A stretch of 64,000 nt of DNA from Corallococcus macrosporus (GCF_017302985.1 NZ_JAFIMU010000007.1:930001-994000); one strand, 5' to 3'; shown: positions 1-9,972, numbered from the stretch's first letter. Notes: a model not told the origin generated them from the letters alone. Made by a program: numbers and translations.

Positions 1-984
1 CACGAACAGCGTCTCCCGCAGGCTGCGCCCCACCAGCGGACTGCCAGGGGGAACGCCCACCTCCGCGAGCATCGACTCCGGCCCCTCCAGCTCCGCGTCC
101 GACAGCCGCACGTCCGGCCGCAGCGCCAGCCCCCGCAGATCCTTCACCCGCAGGATGTCCTCGCGCCGGCCCTCCACCAGCAGCCGCTCCTCGCCCGTCA
201 GCACGTATGCCGGCTTCGCGTTGAGCGTCTCGCCGCCCAGCACCACGCCAATCACGCGCAGGCCCAGCCCTTCCGTCAGCTCCGCCAGGGGCTTGCCCAC
301 GTAGCTCGAGTCCCCGGGCACCACGGCCTCCGTGAGGTACTCGCGCAGCGCGAAGCCCTCCGTGCCCGGCTTGCCCTCGCGCGCGGGCAACAGCCGCCGC
401 CCCAGCAGCACCACCACCGCGATGCCGATGAGCACCACCGGCAGCCCCACCGGGGCCAGCTCCGTCACGCCAATGGGCGCCATCCCCTGCCGCTTCAGCG
501 CCGCGGACACCACCAGGTTCGTGGACGTGCCGAACAAGAGCACCGTGCCGCCCAGCATGGACGCGTACGCCAGCGGCAGCAGCACCTTGCTGCGCGGCAC
601 CTTCGCCCGCTGCGCGGCGCCAATGGCCACCGGCAGGAAGGCCGCCGTCGTCACCGTGTTGGAGATGAACGCGGAGAAGAACGCCACCACGCCCATCATC
701 GCCAACACGAACACCTGGGGGCCGAAGCGCGCGAAGAACGCCATCCGCTGCCCCACCACCTGCACCACGCCCGTGGCGGCGAGCCCCTGCGTCATCGCCA
801 GCAGGGTGAAGATGAAGATGACCGTGTCGTTGCTGAAACCCTCGAACGCCTGCGCCGGCGTCAGCACCCCGGACAGCGCCAGGAGGCACACCACCCCCAG
901 CGAGGTGAACTCGATGGGGATTGAATCCAAGGAAAACAGGACCAACGCGACGACAATGACGGCCAGGACGAGGGCAATGGACAT
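1..984 (-). CDS. SLC13-family anion permease with TrkA-C (RCK_C) domains, 3' end cut off
   Basis: This gene reads from an ATG at 984 to the window edge, giving 328 residues without a stop, so the C-terminus is missing. The start MSIALVLAVIVVALVLF is a hydrophobic segment. It is followed by SLC13/DASS-type permease features: FSNDTVIFIFTLLAM, then FISNTVTTAAFLPVAIG, and the GTSTNLVVSAAL loop that resembles the family's sodium/anion-binding SNT-type motifs. After about residue 205 the chain becomes soluble, with a GDSSYVGKPLAEL stretch and a second one near the edge (GSPLVGRSLRE), typical of tandem RCK_C domains between the two permease halves. The family imports di- or tricarboxylates, sulfate or similar anions in symport with sodium; the substrate cannot be read here. 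A GAGAGGG-like ribosome site lies about 13 bases upstream. The gene diverges from pckG across about 270 bases. Confidence 0.85.
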   Translation of the reverse strand, partial: MSIALVLAVIVVALVLFSLDSIPIEFTSLGVVCLLALSGVLTPAQAFEGFSNDTVIFIFTLLAMTQGLAATGVVQVVGQRMAFFARFGPQVFVLAMMGVVAFFSAFISNTVTTAAFLPVAIGAAQRAKVPRSKVLLPLAYASMLGGTVLLFGTSTNLVVSAALKRQGMAPIGVTELAPVGLPVVLIGIAVVVLLGRRLLPAREGKPGTEGFALREYLTEAVVPGDSSYVGKPLAELTEGLGLRVIGVVLGGETLNAKPAYVLTGEERLLVEGRREDILRVKDLRGLALRPDVRLSDAELEGPESMLAEVGVPPGSPLVGRSLRETLFV

Positions 985-1250
985 GGCGTAGGTGCGTCCC
1001 TCTCAAGTTGGGCACGCCATGACGCGTTGACAGTGCGTGCCGCACCGCGCCGTTTACTGATGGGCGACCGGGCGCTGATAAGTGGAATTAGGCCAGAGCG
1101 GTCGAAAGTCCGGTTGACTGCCCGACGTCGGTTGCTTTTGGGGCCCCGGTCCAGAAGGTTTGGTGTTCCTTCCGCTGTAGGGTTTCCCCCCCTCGCACAG
1201 AAGCGGGAACGCGGGACACCCCACGCATGAGACACCCCGAGGAGACCTCC

Positions 1251-3044
1251 ATGGCTTCGACGCAAGCGGCCGCCGCCACCGAGCAGGCGCCCACGAAGAA
1301 CCCCACGCTGCTGGCCTGGGTGGCCAAGATGGCCGCGATGACCCAGCCGGACCGCATCGTCTGGTGTGACGGCTCGGAGGCGGAGAAGCAGCGCCTCACG
1401 GAGCAGGCCGTGAAGGACGGCACGCTCATCCCGCTCAACCCCCAGAAGCGCCCCGGCTGCTATCTGCACCGCTCCAACCCCAACGACGTGGCGCGCGTCG
1501 AGCACCTCACGTTCATCTGTACGCCCAACAAGACGGACGCGGGCCCCACCAACAACTGGATGGAGCCGGAGGCCGCCTACACGAAGCTCTCCCAGTTGTT
1601 CGAGGGCTGCATGAAGGGCCGCACCATGTACGTGGTGCCCTACGCCATGGGCCCGCTGGGTGGCCCGTCCACGAAGATTGGCGTGGAGCTGACGGACAGC
1701 GACTACGTGGTCCTCAACATGCGGATCATGACCCGCATGGGGAAGGCCGCGCTGGACATGCTGGGCGACAGCGACGACTTCAACCGCGGCCTGCACTCCA
1801 CGGGCGACGTGAACCCGGACCGCCGCTACATCTGCCACTTCCCCCAGGACAACACCATCTGGAGCTTCGGCTCCGGCTATGGCGGCAACGTGCTGCTGGG
1901 CAAGAAGTGCCTCGCGCTGCGCATCGGCAGCTACCTGGGCCGTGAGGAGGGCTGGCTCGCGGAGCACATGCTCATCCTGGGCGTCACCTCTCCCAAGGGT
2001 GAGACGACGTACATCGCCGCGGCCTTCCCGTCCGCGTGCGGCAAGACGAACTTCGCCATGATGATCCCGCCCAAGGAGTACGCGGGCTGGAAGATTGAAA
2101 CCGTCGGCGACGACATCGCGTGGATGCGCCCGGGTCCGGATGGCCGCCTGTACGCCATCAACCCGGAGGCCGGCTACTTCGGCGTGGTGCCGGGCACCAA
2201 CTACAAGACCAACCCCAACGCGATGGAGACCATCGCGAAGGACACGCTCTTCACGAACGTGGCGCTCACGCCCGACGGCGACGTCTGGTGGGAGGGCAAG
2301 GACGGCGAGGTCCCGGAAGAGCTCATCGACTGGCAGGGCAAGCCCTGGAAGAAGGGCAGCACGGAGAAGGCGGCGCACCCGAACAGCCGCTTCACCGCGC
2401 CCATGAGCAACAACCCGGTGCTGTCCGGCAAGGCGAACGACCCCCAGGGCGTTCCCATCAGCGCGCTCATCTTCGGCGGCCGCCGCTCCAACACGGTCCC
2501 GCTGGTCATCCAGGCCTTCAACTGGACCCACGGCGTGTTCCTGGGCGCCACCATGGGCTCGGAGACGACGGCGGCGGCCACCGGCAAGGTGGGCGTCGTG
2601 CGCCGCGACCCCATGGCCATGCTGCCCTTCTGCGGCTACCACATGGGTGACTACCTCCAGCACTGGCTGGACATGCAGAAGTCCATCCCGCAGCTGCCGA
2701 AGATCTTCCAGGTCAACTGGTTCCGCCAGGACAAGAACGGCAAGTTCATCTGGCCGGGCTTCGGTGAGAACATGCGCGTCCTCGAGTGGATCGTGAACCG
2801 CGTCCACGGCCGCGTCCCCACGCAGGAGACGCTGCTGGGCTGGGTGCCGCGCCAGGACAACGGCCTGAACCTCAAGGGCCTGGACCTGTCCGAAGAGGCC
2901 ATCCAGGAGGCCACCTCCATCAAGGAGGACGAGTGGAAGTCCGAGCTCAAGAGCCAGGAGGTCTTCTTCGAGCAGCTGGGCACCAAGGCCCCCGAGGCCC
3001 TGATGCTCCAGCGCAAGCTGCTCATCGCGCGCCTGGACGGCTGA
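1251..3044 (+). CDS. pckG: phosphoenolpyruvate carboxykinase (GTP)
   Basis: This cytoplasmic enzyme converts oxaloacetate and GTP to phosphoenolpyruvate, CO2 and GDP, the first step of gluconeogenesis. The 597-residue length fits the GTP-dependent family. The phosphate-binding loop FPSACGKTN is at residues 259-267, followed by the metal-binding GDDIAW segment. The C-terminal [25 protein letters not shown] and FCGYHMGDY blocks are hallmark GTP-PEPCK sequences. I chose the ATG at 1251 because GAGGAG lies 8 bases upstream; an in-frame ATG at 1227 would add eight residues and has no good ribosome site. The gene stands alone, with a terminator directly after it. An amino-acid-eating myxobacterium needs this enzyme to make sugars from TCA intermediates. 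No identifiable operator is visible upstream. Confidence 0.97.
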   Translation: MASTQAAAATEQAPTKNPTLLAWVAKMAAMTQPDRIVWCDGSEAEKQRLTEQAVKDGTLIPLNPQKRPGCYLHRSNPNDVARVEHLTFICTPNKTDAGPTNNWMEPEAAYTKLSQLFEGCMKGRTMYVVPYAMGPLGGPSTKIGVELTDSDYVVLNMRIMTRMGKAALDMLGDSDDFNRGLHSTGDVNPDRRYICHFPQDNTIWSFGSGYGGNVLLGKKCLALRIGSYLGREEGWLAEHMLILGVTSPKGETTYIAAAFPSACGKTNFAMMIPPKEYAGWKIETVGDDIAWMRPGPDGRLYAINPEAGYFGVVPGTNYKTNPNAMETIAKDTLFTNVALTPDGDVWWEGKDGEVPEELIDWQGKPWKKGSTEKAAHPNSRFTAPMSNNPVLSGKANDPQGVPISALIFGGRRSNTVPLVIQAFNWTHGVFLGATMGSETTAAATGKVGVVRRDPMAMLPFCGYHMGDYLQHWLDMQKSIPQLPKIFQVNWFRQDKNGKFIWPGFGENMRVLEWIVNRVHGRVPTQETLLGWVPRQDNGLNLKGLDLSEEAIQEATSIKEDEWKSELKSQEVFFEQLGTKAPEALMLQRKLLIARLDG

Positions 3045-3071
3045 TCGCCGGCTGACGCCTGGGAAGGCCTT

Positions 3072-3130
3072 CCGGGGCCGCTTCCTCCCCTGTCGCTGAC
3101 GGGGGTGGGGGTGGCCCCGGTGCTTTTTTA
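3072..3130 (+). terminator. Rho-independent terminator of pckG
   Basis: An 8-bp perfect outer stem, CCGGGGCC at 3072-3079 with GGCCCCGG at 3113-3120, encloses a second small stem (CCCC-T-GTC with GAC-GGGG). It is followed at once by a run of six or seven T at 3123-3130. It sits 28 bases after the pckG stop and before the next gene. Confidence 0.8.
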
Positions 3131-3182
3131 GGGGGGCCAGCGCTTCGACGGCCGGAATGTTCGGCGCTAGGCTCCCCGCCCC

Positions 3183-4013
3183 ATGAGACTGGTTTTCGTG
3201 TTGTCGCTGGCGCTTGCGTTGTCGCCGGGCTCCGCCCTGGCGCAGCGGGGTGGCTCCAAGGTCAACGTCCAGGCCCTGCTGAAGGAGGGCAAGCGCCTCT
3301 ATGACGCGCGCAAGTACCGCGAGGCGGCGGAGGTGCTGAAGCAGGCCAACGAGGCCCAGCCGCACCCGCGGCTCGTCTACAACATCGCCGTGGCGCTGGA
3401 GTACGCGGGCGAGCCCCGCGAGGCGATGGACTTCTACCGTCAGTACGTCACGTCCAACAGCGAGGACACCGACCCCACCCTGCTGAAGAACAGCACGCGC
3501 GCCATCGACCGGCTGCGCGTGCAGCTGGACCGCGAGGACCAGGCGCAGGCGGCGGCGGACGCGGACCGGAAGCGCCTGGAGGCCGAGGCGGAGGCCGCGC
3601 GGCAGAAGGCGGACGAGGAGCAGGCCGCGGCCCGGCGCGCGCAGGATGAGAGCGAGCGCCAGCGGCAGGCGGAGCTGGACCGCGCCGTGAAGGCCTACCG
3701 CAACCAGCGCATCGCGGCGTTCGCCACGGGCGGCGTGGCGGTGGTGGGCGTGGGCGTGGGCGTGCTCTTCGGGCTGCAGGCGCGCGACCAGCGCGAGCAG
3801 TTCGACAACGCCGCCACGCTCGCGGACAAGCAGCGGCTGTCGGACAGCACCAAGAGCAAGGCGCTGCTGGCGGACATCGGCTTCGGCGTGGGGCTCGCGG
3901 GGGCCATCACCGCCATCATCCTGTATCCCAAAGAGGGCCCTCCCGCGCAGGGCGAGGTCCGCGTGACGCTCGCACCGCGCGGCGCCGGGGTTGGCATGGA
4001 GGGTCGTTTCTGA
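3183..4013 (+). CDS. secreted/envelope TPR and coiled-coil protein of unknown function
   Basis: A 276-residue protein with a signal peptide (MRLVFVLSLALALSPGSALA, cleavage near residue 21). Residues 30-95 look like TPR helices (EGKRLYDARKYREAAEVLKQANEAQ and NIAVALEYAGEPREAM). About 120-175 is a highly charged Ala/Glu/Arg coiled coil. Two hydrophobic segments follow, near 176-198 (FATGGVAVVGVGVGVLFGL) and 228-248 (ADIGFGVGLAGAITAIILY). Similar TPR-plus-terminal-helix proteins are common in myxobacteria, but I cannot assign a function. The stop codon overlaps the start of the next gene by one base (TGATG), so the two are probably translated together, pointing to a shared envelope role. The coiled coil and TPRs suggest a protein-binding role. 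Confidence 0.8.
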   Translation: MRLVFVLSLALALSPGSALAQRGGSKVNVQALLKEGKRLYDARKYREAAEVLKQANEAQPHPRLVYNIAVALEYAGEPREAMDFYRQYVTSNSEDTDPTLLKNSTRAIDRLRVQLDREDQAQAAADADRKRLEAEAEAARQKADEEQAAARRAQDESERQRQAELDRAVKAYRNQRIAAFATGGVAVVGVGVGVLFGLQARDQREQFDNAATLADKQRLSDSTKSKALLADIGFGVGLAGAITAIILYPKEGPPAQGEVRVTLAPRGAGVGMEGRF

Positions 4014-5449
4014 TGCGCGCGCTGGGAATGATGACGTTGGGCATGGCCCTCTTGGCGTCCGGGTGCAGCTTCACCACGGCGGGCGGCCTGTCCGAGTGCA
4101 CGACGAGCAGTGACTGCGGCAGCAACAGCGTCTGCACGTCGGGCTTCTGCCTGCCGCAGCCGGAGGGGTGCGACCAGGTGGTGGGCGCCACGTCCGCGCC
4201 GAACCCCATCGTGCTGGGCGCGCTGCTGCCGCTCACCAACGTGAGCGGCAACGCGGAGATCGAGCAGCAGCGCTTCAACGGCCTGAAGCTGGCGCTGGAC
4301 GAAGTGAACTCGCTGGAGGGCGTGGGCGGCCGGCAGTTCATCATGTACGTCTGCGACACGAAGGCGGACGTGGAGAACGCGAAGACGCAGGCCACGTGGA
4401 TGGTGAACGACAAGGGCGTGGTGGCGGTGTTCAGCGCGGGCAGCGCGCAGACCACCGGCGTCAGCACCGTCACCATCAAGAAGAACGTGCTCCTGATGAG
4501 CCACACGGCCACCAGCGCGACCTTCACCACGCTGGACGACAAGAACGGCGGCCCGGTGGGCCTGGTGTGGCGCACCACCCCGTCGGACCTGCTCCAGAGC
4601 CGCGTCATCGCGGACGTGCTGAGCGGCAAGACGGCCATCAACGACCCCGGGGGCACCTTCACGCCGCCCAACAAGATCGCCGTGGCCTACGTGAACGACC
4701 CCTATGGCCAGGGCCTGTTCTCCCAGCTGCTGGAGCGGCTGACCACGAAGCAGGTGGACGGCACGCAGTACGTGCGCAACGGGGACGTCACCGGCGCGGC
4801 GACCTGGCTGAAGAACTACAAGCCGGAGCTGACGGTGCTCGCGGGCTTCACGGAGGACAACGCGCGCCTGGTGCCCGCGGCGGTGGCGGAGCAGGTCAAG
4901 GTGGCCAACGGCAACCGGTGGTTCCTGACCGACGCCAGCAAGGACCCCACGCTGCTGGCGAACACCGACACGGCCACGGAGCTGGCGGGCACGTACGGCA
5001 CCGCCCCCGCGTCCGCGCGGCCCAACGAGCCCGTCTACCAGCTCTTCAACAGCCGCTTCAAAAGCGCCTACAACAACACGGACCCGGCGCAGTTCTCGTT
5101 CACCGCGCACGCGTACGACGCCATGTACCTGGTGGCGCTCGGCTCGGCGTATGCGATTGGCAACGACCTGGCCAACCCCGGCGCCGTCACCGGGACGCGC
5201 ATCGCGGAGGGGCTCACCAAGCTGACGCCCCCCACGGGCCAGACGGTGAAGAGCTACCAACTGGGCCCGGTGCAGTTCAGCGGCGCGCGCGACGACCTGC
5301 GCGCGGGCAACATCGTCAACGTGCGCGGCGCCAGCGGCGAGCTGGACTTCAACAACGACACCGGCGAGGCCATCTCCCCCTACGAGCTGTTCAAGGTGGA
5401 GGGGAAAACCTTCAAGCAGATCCAGGTGCTCACGCCGTCGGCGGACTGA
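4013..5449 (+). CDS. ABC-transporter-type periplasmic binding lipoprotein (Leu/Ile/Val-binding fold)
   Basis: A 478-residue protein with a lipoprotein signal (lipobox LLASGC, Cys 18). A short Cys-rich segment follows (ECTTSSDC...VCTSGFC), of the kind often placed after the lipid anchor in myxobacterial surface lipoproteins. The rest resembles the type 1 periplasmic binding fold of branched-chain amino acid receptors: IVLGALLPLTNVSGNAEIEQQ, FNGLKLALDEVN, GVVAVFSAGSAQTTGV, LMSHTATSATFT, and AVAYVNDPYGQGLF at the domain hinge. No permease or ATPase gene is next to it, so it may work as an orphan sensor or surface receptor instead of an importer component. It is translationally coupled to the upstream TPR gene and overlaps the convergent aminotransferase gene by 20 bases at its 3' end. 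Confidence 0.85.
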   Translation: MRALGMMTLGMALLASGCSFTTAGGLSECTTSSDCGSNSVCTSGFCLPQPEGCDQVVGATSAPNPIVLGALLPLTNVSGNAEIEQQRFNGLKLALDEVNSLEGVGGRQFIMYVCDTKADVENAKTQATWMVNDKGVVAVFSAGSAQTTGVSTVTIKKNVLLMSHTATSATFTTLDDKNGGPVGLVWRTTPSDLLQSRVIADVLSGKTAINDPGGTFTPPNKIAVAYVNDPYGQGLFSQLLERLTTKQVDGTQYVRNGDVTGAATWLKNYKPELTVLAGFTEDNARLVPAAVAEQVKVANGNRWFLTDASKDPTLLANTDTATELAGTYGTAPASARPNEPVYQLFNSRFKSAYNNTDPAQFSFTAHAYDAMYLVALGSAYAIGNDLANPGAVTGTRIAEGLTKLTPPTGQTVKSYQLGPVQFSGARDDLRAGNIVNVRGASGELDFNNDTGEAISPYELFKVEGKTFKQIQVLTPSAD

Positions 5450-6605
5450 GCACGCGCACCAGCGGCTCCAGGGCGGCGGTGAAGACCTCGGGCGTCGGCA
5501 AGAGCGACAGCACGAGGTACGCACCGCCGCTGAAGTCGAAGAAGTAACCCGGCTGCACGCGCACCCCCTCCTCCACGAGCCGCAGGCAGGTGGCCTCCTC
5601 GCCGGGGTGATGGGGGATGCGCAGCACCGCGCTCCAGCCGCCGTGCGCGGGCACCACGTCCCACGCGGCGCCCGCCGGACGCGCTCGAATCAACCGCTCC
5701 CGGTTGCCCCTCACCCGCTCCAGCAGGACCCGCTGGAAGCGCGGCGCGTGGGCCAGCAGCGCCGGCAGCGCGAGCTGCACGGGCGTGCCCACGGACAGCG
5801 CCGCGTCCGCCACGTCCTCCAGCCGGGCCAGGGCTTCGTCGCGCGCGTGCGCGGGGCCGCCCACGTGCAGCCACGCCAGCTTGAGGCCGGGCAGGCCCGC
5901 CACCTTGGACAGGCCGGAGAGCGAGAACGTCAGGCACGGCAGCGCACGTCCCGCCACCGACGTCACCCTCCCCGCCTCCGTGTCCCAGGCGAAGCCGGAG
6001 AACACCTCGTCGCTGATCAGCGCCAGGCCGTGGCGCGCGCACACGTCCGCGAGCGCGTGCAACTCGTCCTCGTGGAGGAAGTGGCCGGTGGGGTTGCCCG
6101 GGTTCACCACCAGCACCGCGCGGGTGCGCGCGTCGAGGGCGGCCTCCACCTGCCCCGCGTCCAGGCCGAAGCCGTGCACGGCGGGCAGGCGGTAGGAGCG
6201 CGCGTGCACGCCCTCCAGGCGCGCCAGCACGTCCACCAGGGGGTAGCCCGGCGCGGGGAGGAGGACGTTGTCCCCCGGGTCGCACAGCAGCTTCAGCAGC
6301 CACCCGTAGGCCTCGCTGGTGCTGGCGCCGAGCACGACGTGCGCGGCCTCCACGGGCGTGCCCCGCTGGCGCAGGTGCGTGGCCACGGCCTTCCGCGCGG
6401 ACGGCAGGCCGAAGGGCTCTGGCGCGTAGCCGAAGGGCTCGGGGAGGGCCCCGAGGTCCACGTCCGGTGGGGGCAGCCCCACGCGGGTGGGGTTGGTCTC
6501 CGCCAGGTCCAGCAGGGGCAGCCCGCGCGCGTGGCGCTGGGCGACGGCCTGGGACAGCGGGTTGGGCGTGCGCGGGAAGGCGGAGCGGAGCGAGAAGCGG
6601 CTCAC
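5430..6605 (-). CDS. class I/II PLP-dependent aminotransferase
   Basis: A fold-type I aminotransferase of 391 residues. Visible motifs are the PLP-phosphate region GASTSEAYGWLL near 93, NPGNPTG at 168-174, the pyridine-nitrogen Asp in ISDEVF (Asp 199), and the Schiff-base lysine in SLSGLSKVAGLPGLK (Lys 234). The substrate cannot be read; the family includes aspartate, alanine and aromatic aminotransferases. Translation starts at a GTG that shares four bases (GTGA) with the stop of the upstream 92-residue gene, indicating translational coupling and a two-gene operon. The 3' end overlaps the convergent binding-protein gene by 20 bases. Confidence 0.9.
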   Translation of the reverse strand: MSRFSLRSAFPRTPNPLSQAVAQRHARGLPLLDLAETNPTRVGLPPPDVDLGALPEPFGYAPEPFGLPSARKAVATHLRQRGTPVEAAHVVLGASTSEAYGWLLKLLCDPGDNVLLPAPGYPLVDVLARLEGVHARSYRLPAVHGFGLDAGQVEAALDARTRAVLVVNPGNPTGHFLHEDELHALADVCARHGLALISDEVFSGFAWDTEAGRVTSVAGRALPCLTFSLSGLSKVAGLPGLKLAWLHVGGPAHARDEALARLEDVADAALSVGTPVQLALPALLAHAPRFQRVLLERVRGNRERLIRARPAGAAWDVVPAHGGWSAVLRIPHHPGEEATCLRLVEEGVRVQPGYFFDFSGGAYLVLSLLPTPEVFTAALEPLVRVLSPPTA

Positions 6606-6880
6606 AGCCCCGTCTGGAGCATGGCCGTGGCCACGCGGCGGATCAGCTCGCGGCGCAGCTCCAGGCGGCAGTGCTCGATGGCCTTCTCGTGCGGCCTGGG
6701 CAGCTCCGGGTTCCGGGTGCGGATCGCGGTGCGCAGGACCAGCTCGACCTTCGTCGGCTCAATCTGGAACAACCGCGGTCCATCTTTCTGGAGGAAGTAG
6801 GACAGCCCGCGCTGTTCGATGAGCTTCTGGAAGAAGCGTCGGACGTCCGCGAGGAGCGTGATGTCGATGATGTCCGCCAT
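6602..6880 (-). CDS. conserved small hypothetical protein, 92 residues
   Basis: The ATG at 6880 opens a 92-residue soluble protein (MADIIDITLLADVRRFF...) rich in charged helical sequence (LVLRTAIRTRNPE, EHCRLELRRELIRRVATAML). A longer reading upstream is Arg/Trp-rich junk and is ignored. No signal peptide or membrane segment is seen and I do not recognise the family. The 4-bp GTGA overlap with the following aminotransferase start suggests the two are made together. It could be a regulator or partner of that enzyme, but this rests on position only. Confidence 0.65.
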   Translation of the reverse strand: MADIIDITLLADVRRFFQKLIEQRGLSYFLQKDGPRLFQIEPTKVELVLRTAIRTRNPELPRPHEKAIEHCRLELRRELIRRVATAMLQTGL

Positions 6881-6966
6881 TCGTGACGGCTTTCTCGCGC
6901 GGAAAAAACGGGCCGTCCAGATCACGGCCGCCACCACGCGAAAACTTGCGCGACCTGTAGCACGCG

Positions 6967-6991
6967 CCTTTCCGCCGAACGCGGCGGAGGC
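6967..6991 (-). terminator. weak hairpin after the bio operon
   Basis: CCGCCG at 6972-6977 pairs with CGGCGG at 6982-6987 across a 4-base loop, and GCCT/AGGC can extend the stem. It lies just downstream (leftwards) of the bioD stop. No T-run follows on the minus strand, so it may only be a transcript-end structure. Confidence 0.35.
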
Positions 6992-6995
6992 CGAT

Positions 6996-7691
6996 TTATC
7001 GGGCCCGCGCGCGTTCGGGCACCAGCGGCGCCAGCGCGCGCCGGAACGCCAGGCGGCGCTTTCTCGGATCCTCCACATACGGTACCGGCCCCAGCACCTC
7101 CACCCCGTGGCGGGCCTCCAGGTAGCGCCGGTTGTCCCGCTCCGCCAGGTCACGCCCGGGCACCCCGCGCGACAGCACCACCGCGCGCACGGGCACCTTG
7201 CGCGCCGCCAGCGCCTCCAGCGACAGCGCGACGTGGTTGAGCGTGCCCAGCCCCGCGCGCGCCACCAGCACCACGGGCAGGCGGAAGGCCTGGATGAGGT
7301 CCACCACGTCCCGCTTCGAGTCCACCGGGACGAACAGCCCCCCGGCCCCCTCCACCACCACCGTCCCGCGCTTCAGCCCCTTCCACGCCGTGAGCGTCAC
7401 CCCGAAGTCCGGCTCCCTCCCCAGCCGGGCCGCCGCGATGCCGGGGGCCAGCGGCGCCTTGAAGCGGTGCGGGCAGAGGGCGTCCACCGGGAGCGTGCTG
7501 CCCGCGGCCTCGCGCATCGCCAGCGCGTCCGAGGGCGCCTTCAGCGACGCGCAGCCGCTCTCGTAGGGCTTGAAGCCCTGGGGCGCGTAGCCCGCGTCCT
7601 TCAAGAGCGACAGCAGCGCGCACGACACCTGCGTCTTGCCCACGCCGGTGTCCGTGCCGGTGACGAAGAACTGGAGGACTTCAGGGGCCAC
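6996..7691 (-). CDS. bioD: ATP-dependent dethiobiotin synthetase
   Basis: Converts 7,8-diaminopelargonate, CO2 and ATP to dethiobiotin, the penultimate step of biotin synthesis, in the cytoplasm. The 231-residue chain has the family's P-loop near the start ([11 protein letters not shown], residues 10-20). It also has FKPYESGC, the [13 protein letters not shown] motif that contacts the phosphate and carbamate, and [22 protein letters not shown]. The start is a GTG (VAPEVLQFF) overlapping the 3' end of bioF by 11 bases, so it is the third gene of a bioB-bioF-bioD operon. The final step enzyme BioB is encoded first in the operon; no bioA is present in the window. Confidence 0.96.
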   Translation of the reverse strand: MAPEVLQFFVTGTDTGVGKTQVSCALLSLLKDAGYAPQGFKPYESGCASLKAPSDALAMREAAGSTLPVDALCPHRFKAPLAPGIAAARLGREPDFGVTLTAWKGLKRGTVVVEGAGGLFVPVDSKRDVVDLIQAFRLPVVLVARAGLGTLNHVALSLEALAARKVPVRAVVLSRGVPGRDLAERDNRRYLEARHGVEVLGPVPYVEDPRKRRLAFRRALAPLVPERARAR

Positions 7692-8850
7692 GGGAGACTC
7701 CCACCCGGCGCAGGGCCTCCAGCGCCAGGTCGATGTGGCCCGTCGAGTGGGCCGCGGAGAGACAGAAGCGCAGGCGGCTGGTGCCGTCCGGCACGGTGGG
7801 CGGACGGATGGCCTTCACCAGCAGGCCCGCCTCGCGCAGGCGCCTGGCCGCGTCCAGCGCGCGCGAGGGCTCGCCCAGGATGACGGGGAAGATGGCGCTC
7901 CGGGGCTCGGCGGACAGCCCCAGGGCGCGCAGCCCGTCGGTGAAGCGGTGGATGTGGCCCCACAGCCGCTCGCGCGAAGCGGGGTCGTGCTCCACCAGGT
8001 CCACCGCGCGCTCGGCGCCCGCGCACAGGGCGGCGGGCAGCGCGGTGGAGTAGACGAACGGCCGCGCGCGGCTCACCAGCAGGTCCGCCACCGCGCGCGA
8101 GGTGGCGACGTACGCCCCCATCCCGCCCAGCGCCTTGCTCAGCGTGCCCATGCGCAGGTCCACCCGGTCCTCCACGCCCAGCGCCTCGCACAGCCCCGCG
8201 CCGCGAGCGCCCAGCACGCCGGTGGCGTGTGCCTCGTCCACCATCAGCGCGGCGCCGTGGGCCTCGCACGCGGCCAGGATGTCGCGCAGCGGCGCCACGT
8301 CCCCGTCCATGGAGAAGACGCTGTCCGTGACCACCAGCTTGCGCCGCGCGGGCGTCTGTTCCAGCGCGCGGGTGAGCGCGGCCACGTCCGCATGCGGGTA
8401 GACGACGACGCGCGCGCGCGACAGCCGGCAGCCGTCCACCAGCGAGGCGTGGTTGAGGGCGTCGGAGAACACCGCGTCGCCGGGGCCCACCAGCGCGGGC
8501 AGGATGCCGGTGTTGGCCGCGTAGCCAGAGTTGAAGAGGCGCACCGCCTCCGCGCGCTCGAAGCGGGCAAGGCGCGCCTCCAGCCGCTGGTGCGGCACCA
8601 TGTCCCCCACCACCAGGCGGCTGGCGCCGGTGCCCACGCCGTAGCGCTCCAGCGCGGACGCCACGGCGGCGCGCACGGCGGGCGACGCCGCGAGCCCCAG
8701 GTAGTCATTGGAGGAGAAGTTGATCAACCGCTCCTCCCCCACGCGCACCTCCGCGCCCTGGGGGGAGTCCAGCGGCTCCAGCGCGCGGCGAAGGCCCCTG
8801 GACGACAGGGCCTCCAGGTCCTCGCGCGCCCACTGCGTGGCGGGCTTCAC
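7681..8850 (-). CDS. bioF: 8-amino-7-oxononanoate synthase
   Basis: PLP enzyme condensing pimeloyl-thioester with L-alanine to give 8-amino-7-oxononanoate, the first step of the biotin ring pathway. The GTG at 8850 shares GTGA with the bioB stop and gives 389 residues, normal for the family; a longer upstream reading is out-of-family sequence. Motifs: [10 protein letters not shown] near 44-53, [23 protein letters not shown], the [12 protein letters not shown] block at 203-214, and the PLP lysine in GTLSKALGG (Lys 239). The overlaps on both sides indicate a translationally coupled operon. Confidence 0.96.
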   Translation of the reverse strand: MKPATQWAREDLEALSSRGLRRALEPLDSPQGAEVRVGEERLINFSSNDYLGLAASPAVRAAVASALERYGVGTGASRLVVGDMVPHQRLEARLARFERAEAVRLFNSGYAANTGILPALVGPGDAVFSDALNHASLVDGCRLSRARVVVYPHADVAALTRALEQTPARRKLVVTDSVFSMDGDVAPLRDILAACEAHGAALMVDEAHATGVLGARGAGLCEALGVEDRVDLRMGTLSKALGGMGAYVATSRAVADLLVSRARPFVYSTALPAALCAGAERAVDLVEHDPASRERLWGHIHRFTDGLRALGLSAEPRSAIFPVILGEPSRALDAARRLREAGLLVKAIRPPTVPDGTSRLRFCLSAAHSTGHIDLALEALRRVGVSRGP

Positions 8851-9872
8851 CGGTCCTGCCGGGGCTCCAGGGGACGGATGCCCGCCTTCTCCAGGAGCGC
8901 CATGTCCTGGGTGTACTCGGGGTTGCCGGTGGTGAGCAGCTTCTCCCCGAAGAAGAGCGAGTTGGCGCCCGCCATCATGCACAGCAGCTGCGCCTCTTCA
9001 TTCATCTGCATGCGGCCCGCGGACAGGCGCACCATGGCCTGCGGCATGAGCAGGCGCGCGGTGGCGATGGTGCGCACCATGTCCACCGTCTCCACGCGGT
9101 GCTGATCCGCCAGCGGCGTGCCCTCCACGGGGACGAGCGCGTTGATGGGCACCGACTCCGGGTGGACCTCCTGGTTGGCCAGCGTGCGCAGCAGGTTGCA
9201 GCGGTCGTCCACGGACTCGCCCATGCCGATGATGCCGCCGCAGCACACGGAGATGCCCGCGTCGCGCACCCGGTTGAGCGTCTTCAGCCGGTCGTCGTAG
9301 GTGCGGGTGGAGATGATGTCGCCGTAGTGCTCCGGGGACGTGTCCAGATTGTGGTTGTACGCGGACAGGCCCGCCTCGCGCAGGCGCTTCGCCTGGCTGT
9401 CGGTGAGCATGCCCAGCGTGGCGCACGCCTCCATGCCCAGGGCCCGTACGCCCTTCACCATCTCCAGCACGCTGTCGAACTGCGGACCGTCCTTCACCTC
9501 ACGCCACGCGGCGCCCATGCAGAAGCGGGTGGCCCCGGCCTGGCGCGCCTGGGACGCGGCGGCCAGCACCTCCGGCACCGCCATCAGCTTCTCCGCCTTC
9601 ACGCCCGTCTTGTAGCGCGCCGCCTGCGGGCAGTACGCGCAGTCCTCCGGACACCCGCCCGTCTTGATGGAGAGCAGCGAACACAGCTGCACCTTGTTCT
9701 CCACGAACACCTGCCGGTGCACCGTCTGCGCCTTGTGCACCAGATCCAGGAGCGGCAACTGGTACAGCGCCTTCACCTCCGCGAGCGACCAGTCGTGACG
9801 CACCGCCACCCCTTCCGGGGCGGGGGCGGCGTGGTGGGCGTGGCCGTGGAAGGACTCGGCGGTGTCGGACAT
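8847..9872 (-). CDS. bioB: biotin synthase (radical SAM)
   Basis: Inserts sulfur into dethiobiotin to form biotin, using a [4Fe-4S] radical-SAM cluster and a sacrificial [2Fe-2S] cluster. The CxxxCxxC motif is CPEDCAYC (Cys 74, 78, 81). Other family blocks are [42 protein letters not shown] and GGIIGMGES. Length is 341 residues including a slightly His/Ala-rich N-terminal extension ([15 protein letters not shown]). The ATG at 9872 has an AAGGAG ribosome site about 7 bases upstream. It is the first gene of the bioB-bioF-bioD operon; bioA and pimeloyl-forming genes must lie elsewhere. I see no clear BirA operator. Confidence 0.97.
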   Translation of the reverse strand: MSDTAESFHGHAHHAAPAPEGVAVRHDWSLAEVKALYQLPLLDLVHKAQTVHRQVFVENKVQLCSLLSIKTGGCPEDCAYCPQAARYKTGVKAEKLMAVPEVLAAASQARQAGATRFCMGAAWREVKDGPQFDSVLEMVKGVRALGMEACATLGMLTDSQAKRLREAGLSAYNHNLDTSPEHYGDIISTRTYDDRLKTLNRVRDAGISVCCGGIIGMGESVDDRCNLLRTLANQEVHPESVPINALVPVEGTPLADQHRVETVDMVRTIATARLLMPQAMVRLSAGRMQMNEEAQLLCMMAGANSLFFGEKLLTTGNPEYTQDMALLEKAGIRPLEPRQDR

Positions 9873-9972
9873 GCGGGCTCCTTGCCTTGGGCAGGCGTCA
9901 GGAGGCCGACGGTGCGTAACCCGGAGGCCATTGTCAACGCTCTCGCGACCAGGGGTTGACGAGTGCCCGCAA

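Noticed and set aside
332-991. 219-codon plus-strand frame over the permease
   Set aside because: It is antisense to the SLC13-type permease, which reads continuously with membrane helices and RCK_C features.
1027-1059. TTGACA followed by an A+T-poor -10 region before pckG
   Set aside because: No plausible -10 hexamer lies 16-18 bases downstream, so I did not call a promoter.
861-3365. 834-codon antisense reading frame opposite pckG
   Set aside because: Its residues (long Arg/Ala/His/Leu/Val runs) do not resemble a protein and it is a product of G+C-rich third positions opposite pckG, which has full family motifs.
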